This document shows, one piece after another, positions 1-5,020 of a stretch of DNA of 5,020 nt; position 1 is the first letter of the stretch, and each line of letters begins with the position of its first letter. Made by a program: the position numbers and the translations under genes. The stretch is from Oscillospiraceae bacterium (GTDB taxonomy: Bacteria; Bacillota; Clostridia; Oscillospirales; Acutalibacteraceae), in the NCBI GenBank assembly GCA_902796295.1, contig CADBOL010000198.1:1-5020 (forward strand), written 5' to 3'. Below the pieces are notes generated by a model. It did not search any database. It had not been told where the DNA came from and saw only the letters and a list, made by a program, of their open reading frames with translations.

Positions 1-163
1 GCTCAACGAGTCTCTCGAGAAGAGCGTCGCGCCTGTAAACATCTTCTTTCGGCTCGATGACCGGGCGCAGAGACTCAAGGACCTCTGAGGTTGCCTGAAG
101 AAATTCGGGCTGATTCGCGTATTTTTCTTTCAGCATTTTGATTGTTTCGTCTACATAACTCAT
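1..163 (-). CDS. gdhA: NADP-type glutamate dehydrogenase, N-terminal 54 codons (runs off window)
   Basis: Only the first 54 codons are present, and the gene continues beyond base 1. The product would be the hexameric cytoplasmic glutamate dehydrogenase that reductively aminates 2-oxoglutarate with ammonia. The translated start (MSYVDETIKMLKEKYANQPE...) matches the N-terminal helical segment of the GdhA family: the NQPEFLQA stretch, then a VIEP block, then RRDALLERLVE just before the cut, equivalent to NQTEFAQA and LLERLVEP in the E. coli enzyme as I recall it. The start is fixed by a GGAGGA ribosome binding site (171-176) seven bases upstream. No convincing promoter is visible between the terminator at 206-239 and this start, so transcription may come by regulated readthrough from the glnA-ANTAR unit. 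The catalytic domain lies outside the window. Identification is firm on the N-terminal pattern, but the cofactor type is inferred from subfamily resemblance. Confidence 0.88.
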   Translation of the reverse strand, partial: MSYVDETIKMLKEKYANQPEFLQATSEVLESLRPVIEPKEDVYRRDALLERLVE

Positions 164-205
164 ACATTTTTCCTCCGTATTTTAAATAATAATTGAGTTA
201 AATAT

Positions 206-239
206 AAAAAAGGGCGCAGTACCTCTGCGGTACTGCGCC
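206..239 (-). terminator. Intrinsic terminator between the ANTAR gene and gdhA (possible attenuator)
   Basis: Read on the minus strand, GGCGCAGTACC (239-229) pairs perfectly over 11 bases with GGTACTGCGCC (223-213) around the five-base loop GCAGA. One C and a run of six T (211-206) follow. It sits 13 bases after the ANTAR stop codon and about 50 bases before the gdhA start. On the plus strand only three T follow the stem, so the orientation is minus. It ends the glnA-ANTAR transcript or, with the competing hairpin at 232-247, gates readthrough into gdhA. Confidence 0.9.
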
Positions 240-247
240 TTTGCAGC
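232..247 (-). promoter_or_regulatory. Candidate ANTAR-binding antiterminator hairpin before gdhA
   Basis: On the minus strand GCUGC (247-243) pairs with GCAGU (236-232), five pairs including one G-U, around the six-base loop AAAGGC (242-237). The loop has A at position 1 and G at position 4, the known signature of ANTAR target RNAs. Bases 239-232 are also the start of the 5' arm of the terminator at 239-213, so the two structures exclude each other. Binding by the neighbouring ANTAR protein is inference. Confidence 0.6.
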
Positions 248-252
248 CTGCT

Positions 253-834
253 CTATTCTCTGTCTATGATTTCTTTTGCGACCTGAGCCTTTGAGCGCCT
301 TGAATCCATAGCGTCTTTTTCAATGAATCTGTGCGCTTCGGCTTCGGTCATACCGTGCTTTTCAATAAGAATGAATTTTGCTCTGTTGACAAGTTTTATC
401 TCCTCAAGCTTATCCTGCAGCTTTGTTATCTTTTTCTCGTCATTGAGAAGTCTTGCGGATGTTGCGGTGACAAGCTTGACCGCTGTATAAAAATCCTGCT
501 TTGTGACGGGCTTCGGAACGGTGAGCACTCCGTAATCCTCAACCTGTCTGCATACTCTGTCATATACCTCGCTTTTGACCATCAGCATAACGCCCGCTCT
601 TGTTTCAAAGGCGATATCCGAGGCAAAGTCGCTGCCGAATTCATCGGGCAGAGGCGAGTCGACGATTATCATATCGTACCGGGTCATAAGAAGCTTACGC
701 TTGGCCTCATTTGCACCCGTAACCATATCAATATGCCTGTATTCAAAGGAAAGAAGCATCGAAGACAAAAACCCGGCATTCTGCTTTTTTCCCGAAACAA
801 CAAGTACGCTGTAACTCCGCTTTTCAGCCGGCAT
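253..834 (-). CDS. Pseudo-receiver/ANTAR-domain RNA-binding antitermination regulator
   Basis: This 193-residue cytoplasmic protein has an N-terminal receiver-like domain (about residues 8-125), a linking coiled-coil helix (about 128-148) and a C-terminal ANTAR three-helix domain (about 140-193, with NRAKFILIEKHGMTEAEAH and the AQVAKEII end). ANTAR proteins bind hairpin pairs in nascent leaders and stop terminators forming. The receiver keeps the phospho-acceptor-like Asp59 (IIVDSPLP) and Lys108 (VPKPV). The acidic pair after strand 1 is replaced by Ser14-Gly15, and the strand-4 Thr/Ser position is Val86, so ordinary histidine-kinase phosphorylation is doubtful. The gene follows glnA by 32 bases with its own AGGAGG site (842-848), has no promoter in the gap and is therefore probably co-transcribed, so it would lie under the glnA attenuator and feed back on itself. 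Similar regulators beside clostridial glnA have been called NitR. I do not assign that name here. Confidence 0.92.
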   Translation of the reverse strand: MPAEKRSYSVLVVSGKKQNAGFLSSMLLSFEYRHIDMVTGANEAKRKLLMTRYDMIIVDSPLPDEFGSDFASDIAFETRAGVMLMVKSEVYDRVCRQVEDYGVLTVPKPVTKQDFYTAVKLVTATSARLLNDEKKITKLQDKLEEIKLVNRAKFILIEKHGMTEAEAHRFIEKDAMDSRRSKAQVAKEIIDRE

Positions 835-866
835 CTGCTTCCCTCCTTCCCTTTATTTCACGCGTA

Positions 867-2081
867 TTACACGCGGCGGGCGTAAGTATTCAATACTCTT
901 TCGGGAAGTATTGCCCTGACAAACTCACTCTGCCGGGCAATGCTCATTGCCTGAGAAAAATCCTGCGGGAGCATTTCGATTGATTCAAGCTCTTTTGCCT
1001 CGGCGGTAAACAGATTGATATCTGTCGGAGCCGGGGGAGTAAGACCGTTCTCAATTCCGTCAAGGCCGGCGTATATCAGAAGGGCATACGCTATATAGGG
1101 ATTCGCTTCGGAATCGGGTGAACGCAGTTCCATACGTCTGTATTCGCCGGATGCCGCCGGAATTCTTATGAGCTGAGACCTGTTTTCTCTCGACCAGGTA
1201 ATATACTTGGGAGCTTTGAATTCACCGAGTCTGTTATATGACTCGGGTGTGGGATTGAGAAATGCGGTTATTTCGGCCGTGTGTCTGAGCACTCCCGCCA
1301 TGAAACAGTCAAGAAAATCCCTGCCGTCATCGGAATGGGGAGCCATATTGATGTGAAGGCCGTTTCCGCTGCATCCGGGCAGCGGTTTCGGTGAAAAATC
1401 CGCCCACAATCCGTGCTGCTCGGCAATCGCCGAAACAACCGTTTTGAATGTTATTGAATTATCCGCCGCCTCAAGAGCATCACTGTATTTGAAGTCGATT
1501 TCGTGCTGACCGGGGCCCTCCTCATGATGTGAGCTCTCCGGAAGTATGCCCATTTCGCTCAGGGAAAGGCAGATTTCTCTGCGCACATTAACTCCTCTGT
1601 CGTCGGGCGCGATATCCATATAGCCCGCTTTGTCATGCGGAATCCCTGTGGAGTAACCGTCCTCATCTGTTTTGAAAAGATAGAATTCGTGCTCGGCGCC
1701 GAAGCTGACTCTTATCCCTTCGGATGCCGCCTTGCTGACCGCCTTTTTCAGAATGTGGCGGCAGTCCATTTCAAACGCGGTTCCGTCCGGATACTTTATA
1801 TCGCAATACATCCTTACGACACGGCCCTGCGAGGGGCGCCACGGAAGGACGGAGAGTGTTGAAGCATCTGGGAAAAGGAAGAGATCGCTTTTCTCTTCGC
1901 TGCCGAATCCCTCTACGGCAGATGCGTCTATCGCTATTCCGCTCTCAAAAGCCCTGTCAAGCTCGGTGGCCATTATCGAAACATTCTTCTGCTTTCCGAA
2001 AACATCGCAGAAAGCAAGGCGGATAAACGAGACATCTTCCTGATCAATGTAGTCTTTTACATCCTGAGCGGTTAATCTCAT
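867..2081 (-). CDS. glnA: Glutamine synthetase type I, short form
   Basis: GlnA condenses glutamate and ammonia to glutamine using ATP, as a cytoplasmic dodecamer. The 404-residue product carries an N-terminal beta-grasp domain (1-100) and the catalytic barrel. Metal and substrate motifs are intact: GAEHEF (Glu130, Glu132), SSHHEEGPGQHEIDF (Glu187, Glu194), PKPLPGCSGNGLHIN (His243), NPTPESYNRL, WSRENRSQLIRIP and MELRSPD (Glu318). It is about 40 residues shorter than the Bacillus subtilis enzyme (444), mainly because the C-terminal tail is missing. Compared with B. subtilis from memory, the glutamine-feedback arginine (R62) aligns with Ser61 (GFGSEEKSD), and the flap glutamate (E304) aligns near Lys289 (GEFKAP). 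No adenylylation segment is evident. The start at 2081 follows AAGGAG (2096-2091) by nine bases. The gene leads an operon with the ANTAR gene and has a strong promoter plus an attenuator leader. Confidence 0.96.
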   Translation of the reverse strand: MRLTAQDVKDYIDQEDVSFIRLAFCDVFGKQKNVSIMATELDRAFESGIAIDASAVEGFGSEEKSDLFLFPDASTLSVLPWRPSQGRVVRMYCDIKYPDGTAFEMDCRHILKKAVSKAASEGIRVSFGAEHEFYLFKTDEDGYSTGIPHDKAGYMDIAPDDRGVNVRREICLSLSEMGILPESSHHEEGPGQHEIDFKYSDALEAADNSITFKTVVSAIAEQHGLWADFSPKPLPGCSGNGLHINMAPHSDDGRDFLDCFMAGVLRHTAEITAFLNPTPESYNRLGEFKAPKYITWSRENRSQLIRIPAASGEYRRMELRSPDSEANPYIAYALLIYAGLDGIENGLTPPAPTDINLFTAEAKELESIEMLPQDFSQAMSIARQSEFVRAILPERVLNTYARRV

Positions 2082-2102
2082 AATGAATACTCCTTAAAAA
2101 GT

Positions 2103-2147
2103 AAAAAGGCGCACACCGACCTGCCTGAGCAACCGATGAACGCCTTT
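2103..2147 (-). terminator. Intrinsic terminator (attenuator) in the glnA leader
   Basis: On the minus strand AAAGGCG (2147-2141) pairs with CGCCUUU (2111-2105), and CAUCG (2138-2134) pairs with CGGUG (2118-2114) across a two-by-two internal loop. An inner stem UUGC/GCAG closes the tetraloop UCAG. A five-T run (2107-2103) follows the GC-rich base, three of its bases also pairing with the AAA. It lies between the predicted transcription start (about 2151) and the glnA start codon, so without antitermination glnA and the ANTAR gene should be switched off. Confidence 0.85.
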
Positions 2148-2151
2148 GTTC
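2138..2151 (-). promoter_or_regulatory. Candidate ANTAR-binding antiterminator hairpin in the glnA leader
   Basis: On the minus strand GAAC (2151-2148) pairs perfectly with GUUC (2141-2138) around the six-base loop AAAGGC (2147-2142), with A1 and G4 as in known ANTAR targets. It would form at the very 5' end of the transcript, because the predicted start is about G2151. The whole loop and part of its stem are needed for the terminator's 5' arm, so the two folds compete. The loop is identical to that of the hairpin before gdhA. Confidence 0.65.
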
Positions 2152-2157
2152 GAATTG

Positions 2158-2186
2158 ATTATATAACCTTTGAAAGTATTAGTCAA
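2158..2186 (-). promoter_or_regulatory. glnA promoter, vegetative sigma type
   Basis: On the minus strand the -35 box TTGACT (2186-2181) and the -10 box TATAAT (2163-2158) are separated by exactly 17 bases. The start of transcription is expected about seven bases downstream, near G2151. This is a close match to the sigma-70/SigA consensus and should be strong, which fits control at the downstream attenuator rather than at initiation. Confidence 0.88.
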
Positions 2187-2211
2187 TGATTTTCTTATAC
2201 AGGCGCCTCAT

Positions 2212-2230
2212 TTTTGTCAGATGCACAAAA
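2212..2230. repeat. Inverted repeat, 6-base arms with 7-base spacer
   Basis: TTTTGT (2212-2217) and ACAAAA (2225-2230) are perfect inverted arms around CAGATGC. It lies between the two promoters, centred about 70 bases upstream of the glnA start of transcription. It could be a protein-binding site, but the arms are AT-rich and short, so chance is possible. Confidence 0.35.
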
Positions 2231-2235
2231 GAAAT

Positions 2236-2254
2236 TCAATTTTGCAGGAATTGA
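2236..2254. repeat. Second inverted repeat of the same 6-7-6 geometry
   Basis: TCAATT (2236-2241) and AATTGA (2249-2254) are perfect inverted arms around TTGCAGG. Its centre is 24 bases from the centre of the preceding repeat, so the two would lie on roughly similar helical faces. The arm sequences differ from those of the first repeat, so one shared binding protein is not demonstrated. Confidence 0.3.
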
Positions 2255-2258
2255 TTGT

Positions 2259-2292
2259 AAAAAATGCAAAAATCAGCAAAAAACATCGCAAA
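2259..2292 (+). promoter_or_regulatory. Phased A-tracts upstream of the asnB promoter (UP-element or bend)
   Basis: A-runs at 2259-2264, 2268-2272, 2278-2283 and 2290-2292 have centres about 8.5, 10.5 and 10.5 bases apart, close to one helical turn. The last runs fall about 40 to 55 bases before the predicted start of asnB transcription, where the alpha subunits of RNA polymerase contact UP-elements. Bending or UP-element function is inferred from spacing only. Confidence 0.45.
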
Positions 2293-2297
2293 TCCCC

Positions 2298-2326
2298 TTG
2301 ACAATGAATTTTAGCAATGTTAGAAT
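2298..2326 (+). promoter_or_regulatory. asnB promoter, vegetative sigma type with extended -10
   Basis: A perfect -35 box TTGACA (2298-2303) lies 17 bases before the -10 box TAGAAT (2321-2326), which is preceded by TG at 2318-2319 (extended -10). Transcription should start near 2333, only about seven bases before the leader hairpin. The promoter likely serves asnB, the small gene and pyrG. Confidence 0.88.
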
Positions 2327-2338
2327 TGCAATATCAAA

Positions 2339-2378
2339 AGGCAAAGGTGCCCGCAGTGGGCGTCTTTGCCTGTTTTTT
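2339..2378 (+). terminator. Intrinsic terminator (attenuator) in the asnB leader
   Basis: GGCAAAG (2340-2346) pairs with CTTTGCC (2364-2370), the tandem GT/GT bases (2347-2348 with 2362-2363) can form wobble pairs, and GCCC (2349-2352) pairs with GGGC (2358-2361) around the loop GCAGT. A2339 and T2371 can add a further pair. A run of six T (2373-2378) follows. The structure begins almost at the predicted start of transcription and ends four bases before the ribosome binding site, so it should abort most transcripts unless it is prevented from forming. Confidence 0.9.
2340..2351 (+). promoter_or_regulatory. Candidate ANTAR-binding antiterminator hairpin in the asnB leader
   Basis: GGC (2340-2342) pairs with GCC (2349-2351) around the six-base loop AAAGGU (2343-2348), with A1 and G4 as in known ANTAR targets and five of six loop bases identical to the glnA and gdhA hairpins. 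The stem is only three G-C pairs, so it would need protein to compete with the 13-14 pair terminator that uses the same bases. It is the weakest of the three candidates structurally. Confidence 0.5.
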
Positions 2379-2397
2379 ATTTAAAGGAGGCGGTAAT

Positions 2398-3975
2398 ATG
2401 TGCTCCGTAGTGGGATTGCTTTCATATCCCGAAGATTATGAAAAATTTGAAGACTGCTTCAATAAAACCAAATCAAGAGGACCCGATGATACACGGGTCA
2501 TCAGAGCGGGAGACGGGCTCCTCGGGTTTCACCGTCTCGCGATTATGGATCTCGAATCCACCGGAATGCAGCCCTTTGAGCTTAACGGCAATAAGCTTGT
2601 CTGCAACGGAGAGATTTACGGCTTTCGCAAGATTAAAAAAGAGCTTGAAAAAGAATACGTATTCACAAGCGATTCCGATTGCGAAATCCTCCTGCCGATG
2701 TATGAGAAATACGGCTTTGAAATGTTCGGAATGCTCGACGCGGAGTATGCGCTCGTTATCTATGACGCGGAAAAGAACTGCCTCATAGCCGCGAGAGATC
2801 CCATAGGAATAAGACCGCTGTTTTACGCTTATGACAAAAACGGAAGCATTATGTTCGCTAGCGAGGCCAAAAATCTCATCGGCCTGAGCGACAGGGTAAT
2901 GCCGTTTCCTCCGGGTCACTATTATGACGGCAGAGATTTTGTCTGCTACTGCGATATAGCTGCCGCCGGTGAATATATAGACGGAAGTCTTGATGAAATA
3001 TGCGGCAATATCCATGATAAGCTTGTCGCCGGAATTGAGAAACGGCTTGACGCCGATGCTCCCGTAGGTTTTCTTCTCAGCGGCGGTCTTGACAGCTCGC
3101 TTGTCTGCGCCGTTTCGGCAAAAATCCTCGGCAGGCCGATAAGGACCTTCGCCATAGGAATGAGCGAAGACGCGATAGACCTGAAATACGCCAAAGAGGT
3201 CGCGAATTATATCGGAAGCATTCACAGCGAAATCATTATCACCGCGGACGATGTAATCAATTCTCTTGAAGATGTCATTGCCGCTCTCGGCACCTTTGAC
3301 ATCACTACCGTGCGCGCGAGCATAGGAATGTATCTTATCTGCAAGGCGATTCACGAAAAAACAGATATAAGGGTTTTGCTCACTGGCGAAATCTCGGATG
3401 AGCTTTTCGGTTACAAATATACCGATTTCGCTCCGGACGCGCAGGCGTTTCAGAAAGAGGCGCAAAAGAGAATACGCGAGCTTTATATGTATGATGTATT
3501 GCGCGCGGACAGATGCATTTCCGTAAATTCCATGGAGGCGAGAGTGCCTTTCGGAGACCTGGATTTTGTCAAATATGTAATGTCGGTCAATCCCGGAAAG
3601 AAGATGAATATCTACAATAAAGGCAAGTATCTGCTCAGGCACGCTTTTGAGGGCGATTATCTGCCGCGGAGCATACTCATGCGTGAAAAAGCCGCCTTTT
3701 CGGACGCGGTCGGCCATTCGATGGTGGATTATCTCAAAGAATACGCCGAAAAGAAATACACCGCCGGAGAGTTTGAGGCAAAGTGTGCGAAATATGATCA
3801 TGCGAGACCTTTCACAAAGGAATCCCTGCTTTACAGGGAGATATTCGAAAAGTATTATCCCGGTCAGGGCGAGATGATAAAGGATTTCTGGATGCCCAAC
3901 AAAGACTGGGAAGGCTGCAATGTAAACGACCCGTCTGCCAGAGTGCTTTCAAACTACGGCGACAGCGGGAAATAA
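2398..3975 (+). CDS. asnB: Asparagine synthase, glutamine-hydrolysing
   Basis: AsnB makes asparagine from aspartate, ATP and the amide of glutamine in the cytoplasm. The 525-residue product has a class II glutaminase domain (1 to about 190) with the nucleophile Cys2 (MCSVVG), RGPDD (27-31), GFHRLAI (43-49), CNGEIYGF (69-76, Asn70 and Glu72) and SDSDCE (91-96). The synthetase domain follows, with the ATP-binding SGGLDSS (228-234), LLTGEISDELFG (327-338) and MEARVPFGDLDF (379-390). The C-terminus has WMPNKDW and DPSARVLSNYG. The start at 2398 is chosen because Cys must be residue 2 and because AAAGGAGG (2383-2390) stands seven bases upstream. An in-frame ATG at 2317 lies upstream of the likely start of transcription and would bury the nucleophile. 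The length is close to that of E. coli AsnB (about 554). The gene leads a plus-strand unit with the small gene and pyrG and sits behind a terminator-type leader. Confidence 0.96.
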   Translation: MCSVVGLLSYPEDYEKFEDCFNKTKSRGPDDTRVIRAGDGLLGFHRLAIMDLESTGMQPFELNGNKLVCNGEIYGFRKIKKELEKEYVFTSDSDCEILLPMYEKYGFEMFGMLDAEYALVIYDAEKNCLIAARDPIGIRPLFYAYDKNGSIMFASEAKNLIGLSDRVMPFPPGHYYDGRDFVCYCDIAAAGEYIDGSLDEICGNIHDKLVAGIEKRLDADAPVGFLLSGGLDSSLVCAVSAKILGRPIRTFAIGMSEDAIDLKYAKEVANYIGSIHSEIIITADDVINSLEDVIAALGTFDITTVRASIGMYLICKAIHEKTDIRVLLTGEISDELFGYKYTDFAPDAQAFQKEAQKRIRELYMYDVLRADRCISVNSMEARVPFGDLDFVKYVMSVNPGKKMNIYNKGKYLLRHAFEGDYLPRSILMREKAAFSDAVGHSMVDYLKEYAEKKYTAGEFEAKCAKYDHARPFTKESLLYREIFEKYYPGQGEMIKDFWMPNKDWEGCNVNDPSARVLSNYGDSGK

Positions 3976-3995
3976 TAAATGAAGGAGAGAATAAT

Positions 3996-4139
3996 ATGGG
4001 AATCACAATGTTCACTTTGAGATGCAACACCGAATTCAGCATGAAAAAGCCCGAAATCGAAATCGGTGACTATGAAAAAGAGAAACTCAGCGAAGTGGAT
4101 TCAGGCGACTGCACGGAGGGAAACGAAGCCGCTGAGTAA
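3996..4139 (+). CDS. Small acidic protein of unknown function (47 residues)
   Basis: I do not recognise this protein. It starts MGITMFTLRCNTEFSMKKPE and ends in an acidic tail. By count it has 12 Asp/Glu against 5 Lys/Arg, two cysteines (10 and 39), no signal peptide and no membrane segment. A good ribosome binding site (GAAGGAGAG, 3981-3989) precedes the ATG by six bases. It begins 20 bases after the asnB stop and ends 45 bases before pyrG, with no terminator or promoter seen on either side, so the three genes are probably co-transcribed. The well-placed ribosome binding site and tight spacing are the main arguments that it is real, and similarity could not be tested. A second possible start is Met5, but the spacing favours 3996. 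A role tied to glutamine amidotransferases is only a guess from context. Confidence 0.6.
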   Translation: MGITMFTLRCNTEFSMKKPEIEIGDYEKEKLSEVDSGDCTEGNEAAE

Positions 4140-4175
4140 ACCGTAAAGCCCGGAAAAGTGTGTGAGTGAAAGTGA

Positions 4176-5020
<845 letters not shown>

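Larger units (their letters stand above)
2082..2397. other. Divergent control region between glnA and asnB
   Basis: This 316-base gap has no coding sequence. From left to right it holds the glnA ribosome binding site, the glnA leader terminator and competing hairpin, the minus-strand promoter (2186-2158), an AGGCGCCT palindrome (2201-2208), two 6-7-6 inverted repeats (2212-2230 and 2236-2254), phased A-tracts (2259-2292), the plus-strand promoter (2298-2326), the asnB leader terminator with its competing hairpin, and a near-perfect ribosome binding site (2383-2390). The two start sites are about 180 bases apart, so the promoters do not overlap. Confidence 0.9.

Noticed and set aside
213..239. 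Bidirectional terminator
   Set aside because: The minus strand has six T after the stem, while the plus strand has only three and no plus-strand gene ends there.
285..296. A fourth AAAGGC hexamer on the minus strand near the end of the ANTAR gene (GCUC-AAAGGC-UCAG)
   Set aside because: The flanks do not pair, no terminator uses it, and it is coding sequence. It is most likely chance, although an upstream partner hairpin for the gdhA element cannot be fully excluded.
331..885. Plus-strand open frame opposite the ANTAR gene (184 codons)
   Set aside because: It covers a well-supported minus-strand gene and the end of glnA, lacks a ribosome binding site, and shows no recognisable domain.
2212..2230. 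GlnR/TnrA operator (TGTNA-N7-TNACA) at the first inverted repeat
   Set aside because: TGTCAGATGCACA has TGT and ACA, but the spacing is too short for the 17-base consensus, and no GlnR-type gene is present in the window.
2317..2397. Upstream in-frame ATG that would add 27 residues to AsnB
   Set aside because: It lies before the predicted start of transcription and would place residues ahead of the catalytic Cys2. The ATG at 2398 has a near-perfect ribosome binding site.
2333..2397. T-box or glutamine riboswitch in the asnB leader
   Set aside because: The leader is only about 65 bases and almost all of it is the terminator. It lacks T-box sequence elements, and known glutamine riboswitches are described from cyanobacteria and related phage, not this context.
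2473..3801. Long open frame on the minus strand opposite asnB (442 codons)
   Set aside because: It lies wholly opposite a gene with intact AsnB motifs, has no ribosome binding site or promoter that I can see, and its translation resembles no family I know. Long antisense frames arise from codon bias.

Overview
The window looks like an ordinary chromosomal segment of a Clostridia-type Bacillota, possibly Oscillospiraceae-like. This rests on strong AGGAGG-type ribosome binding sites, consensus vegetative promoters, moderate base composition, and the pairing of a short type I glutamine synthetase with an ANTAR-domain regulator. The assignment to a lineage is inference. No mobile elements, CRISPR arrays, tRNA or rRNA genes are seen.

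Layout. On the minus strand, reading right to left from about 2190, lie a promoter, an attenuated leader, glnA (2081-867), an ANTAR regulator gene (834-253), a hairpin terminator (239-206) and the first 54 codons of gdhA (163-1, cut by the window edge). On the plus strand, reading right from about 2298, lie a promoter, an attenuated leader, a glutamine-dependent asparagine synthase gene asnB (2398-3975), an unrecognised 47-residue acidic protein (3996-4139) and pyrG, CTP synthase (from 4185, cut by the window edge). The two transcription units diverge from a 316-base control region (2082-2397).

Theme. All four recognised enzymes handle ammonia, glutamate or glutamine: GdhA and GlnA assimilate ammonia, and AsnB and PyrG spend the glutamine amide. 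The fifth recognised gene encodes an ANTAR protein, a family that binds nascent RNA and blocks transcription termination.

Main discovery. Three places in the window (the glnA leader, the asnB leader, and the junction before gdhA) each hold an intrinsic terminator in front of the coding sequence. In each, an alternative small hairpin with the six-base loop AAAGGC or AAAGGU can form and would destroy the 5' arm of the terminator. Six-base loops with A at position 1 and G at position 4 are the known hallmark of ANTAR target RNAs. The window therefore appears to hold a complete local regulon: an ANTAR antiterminator encoded between three of its own targets. Two features depart from the textbook: each leader seems to have room for only one A1/G4 hairpin rather than two, and the regulator's receiver domain has lost its acidic pocket. 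The glutamine synthetase also appears to lack the feedback arginine, the flap glutamate and the C-terminal tail of the Bacillus enzyme.
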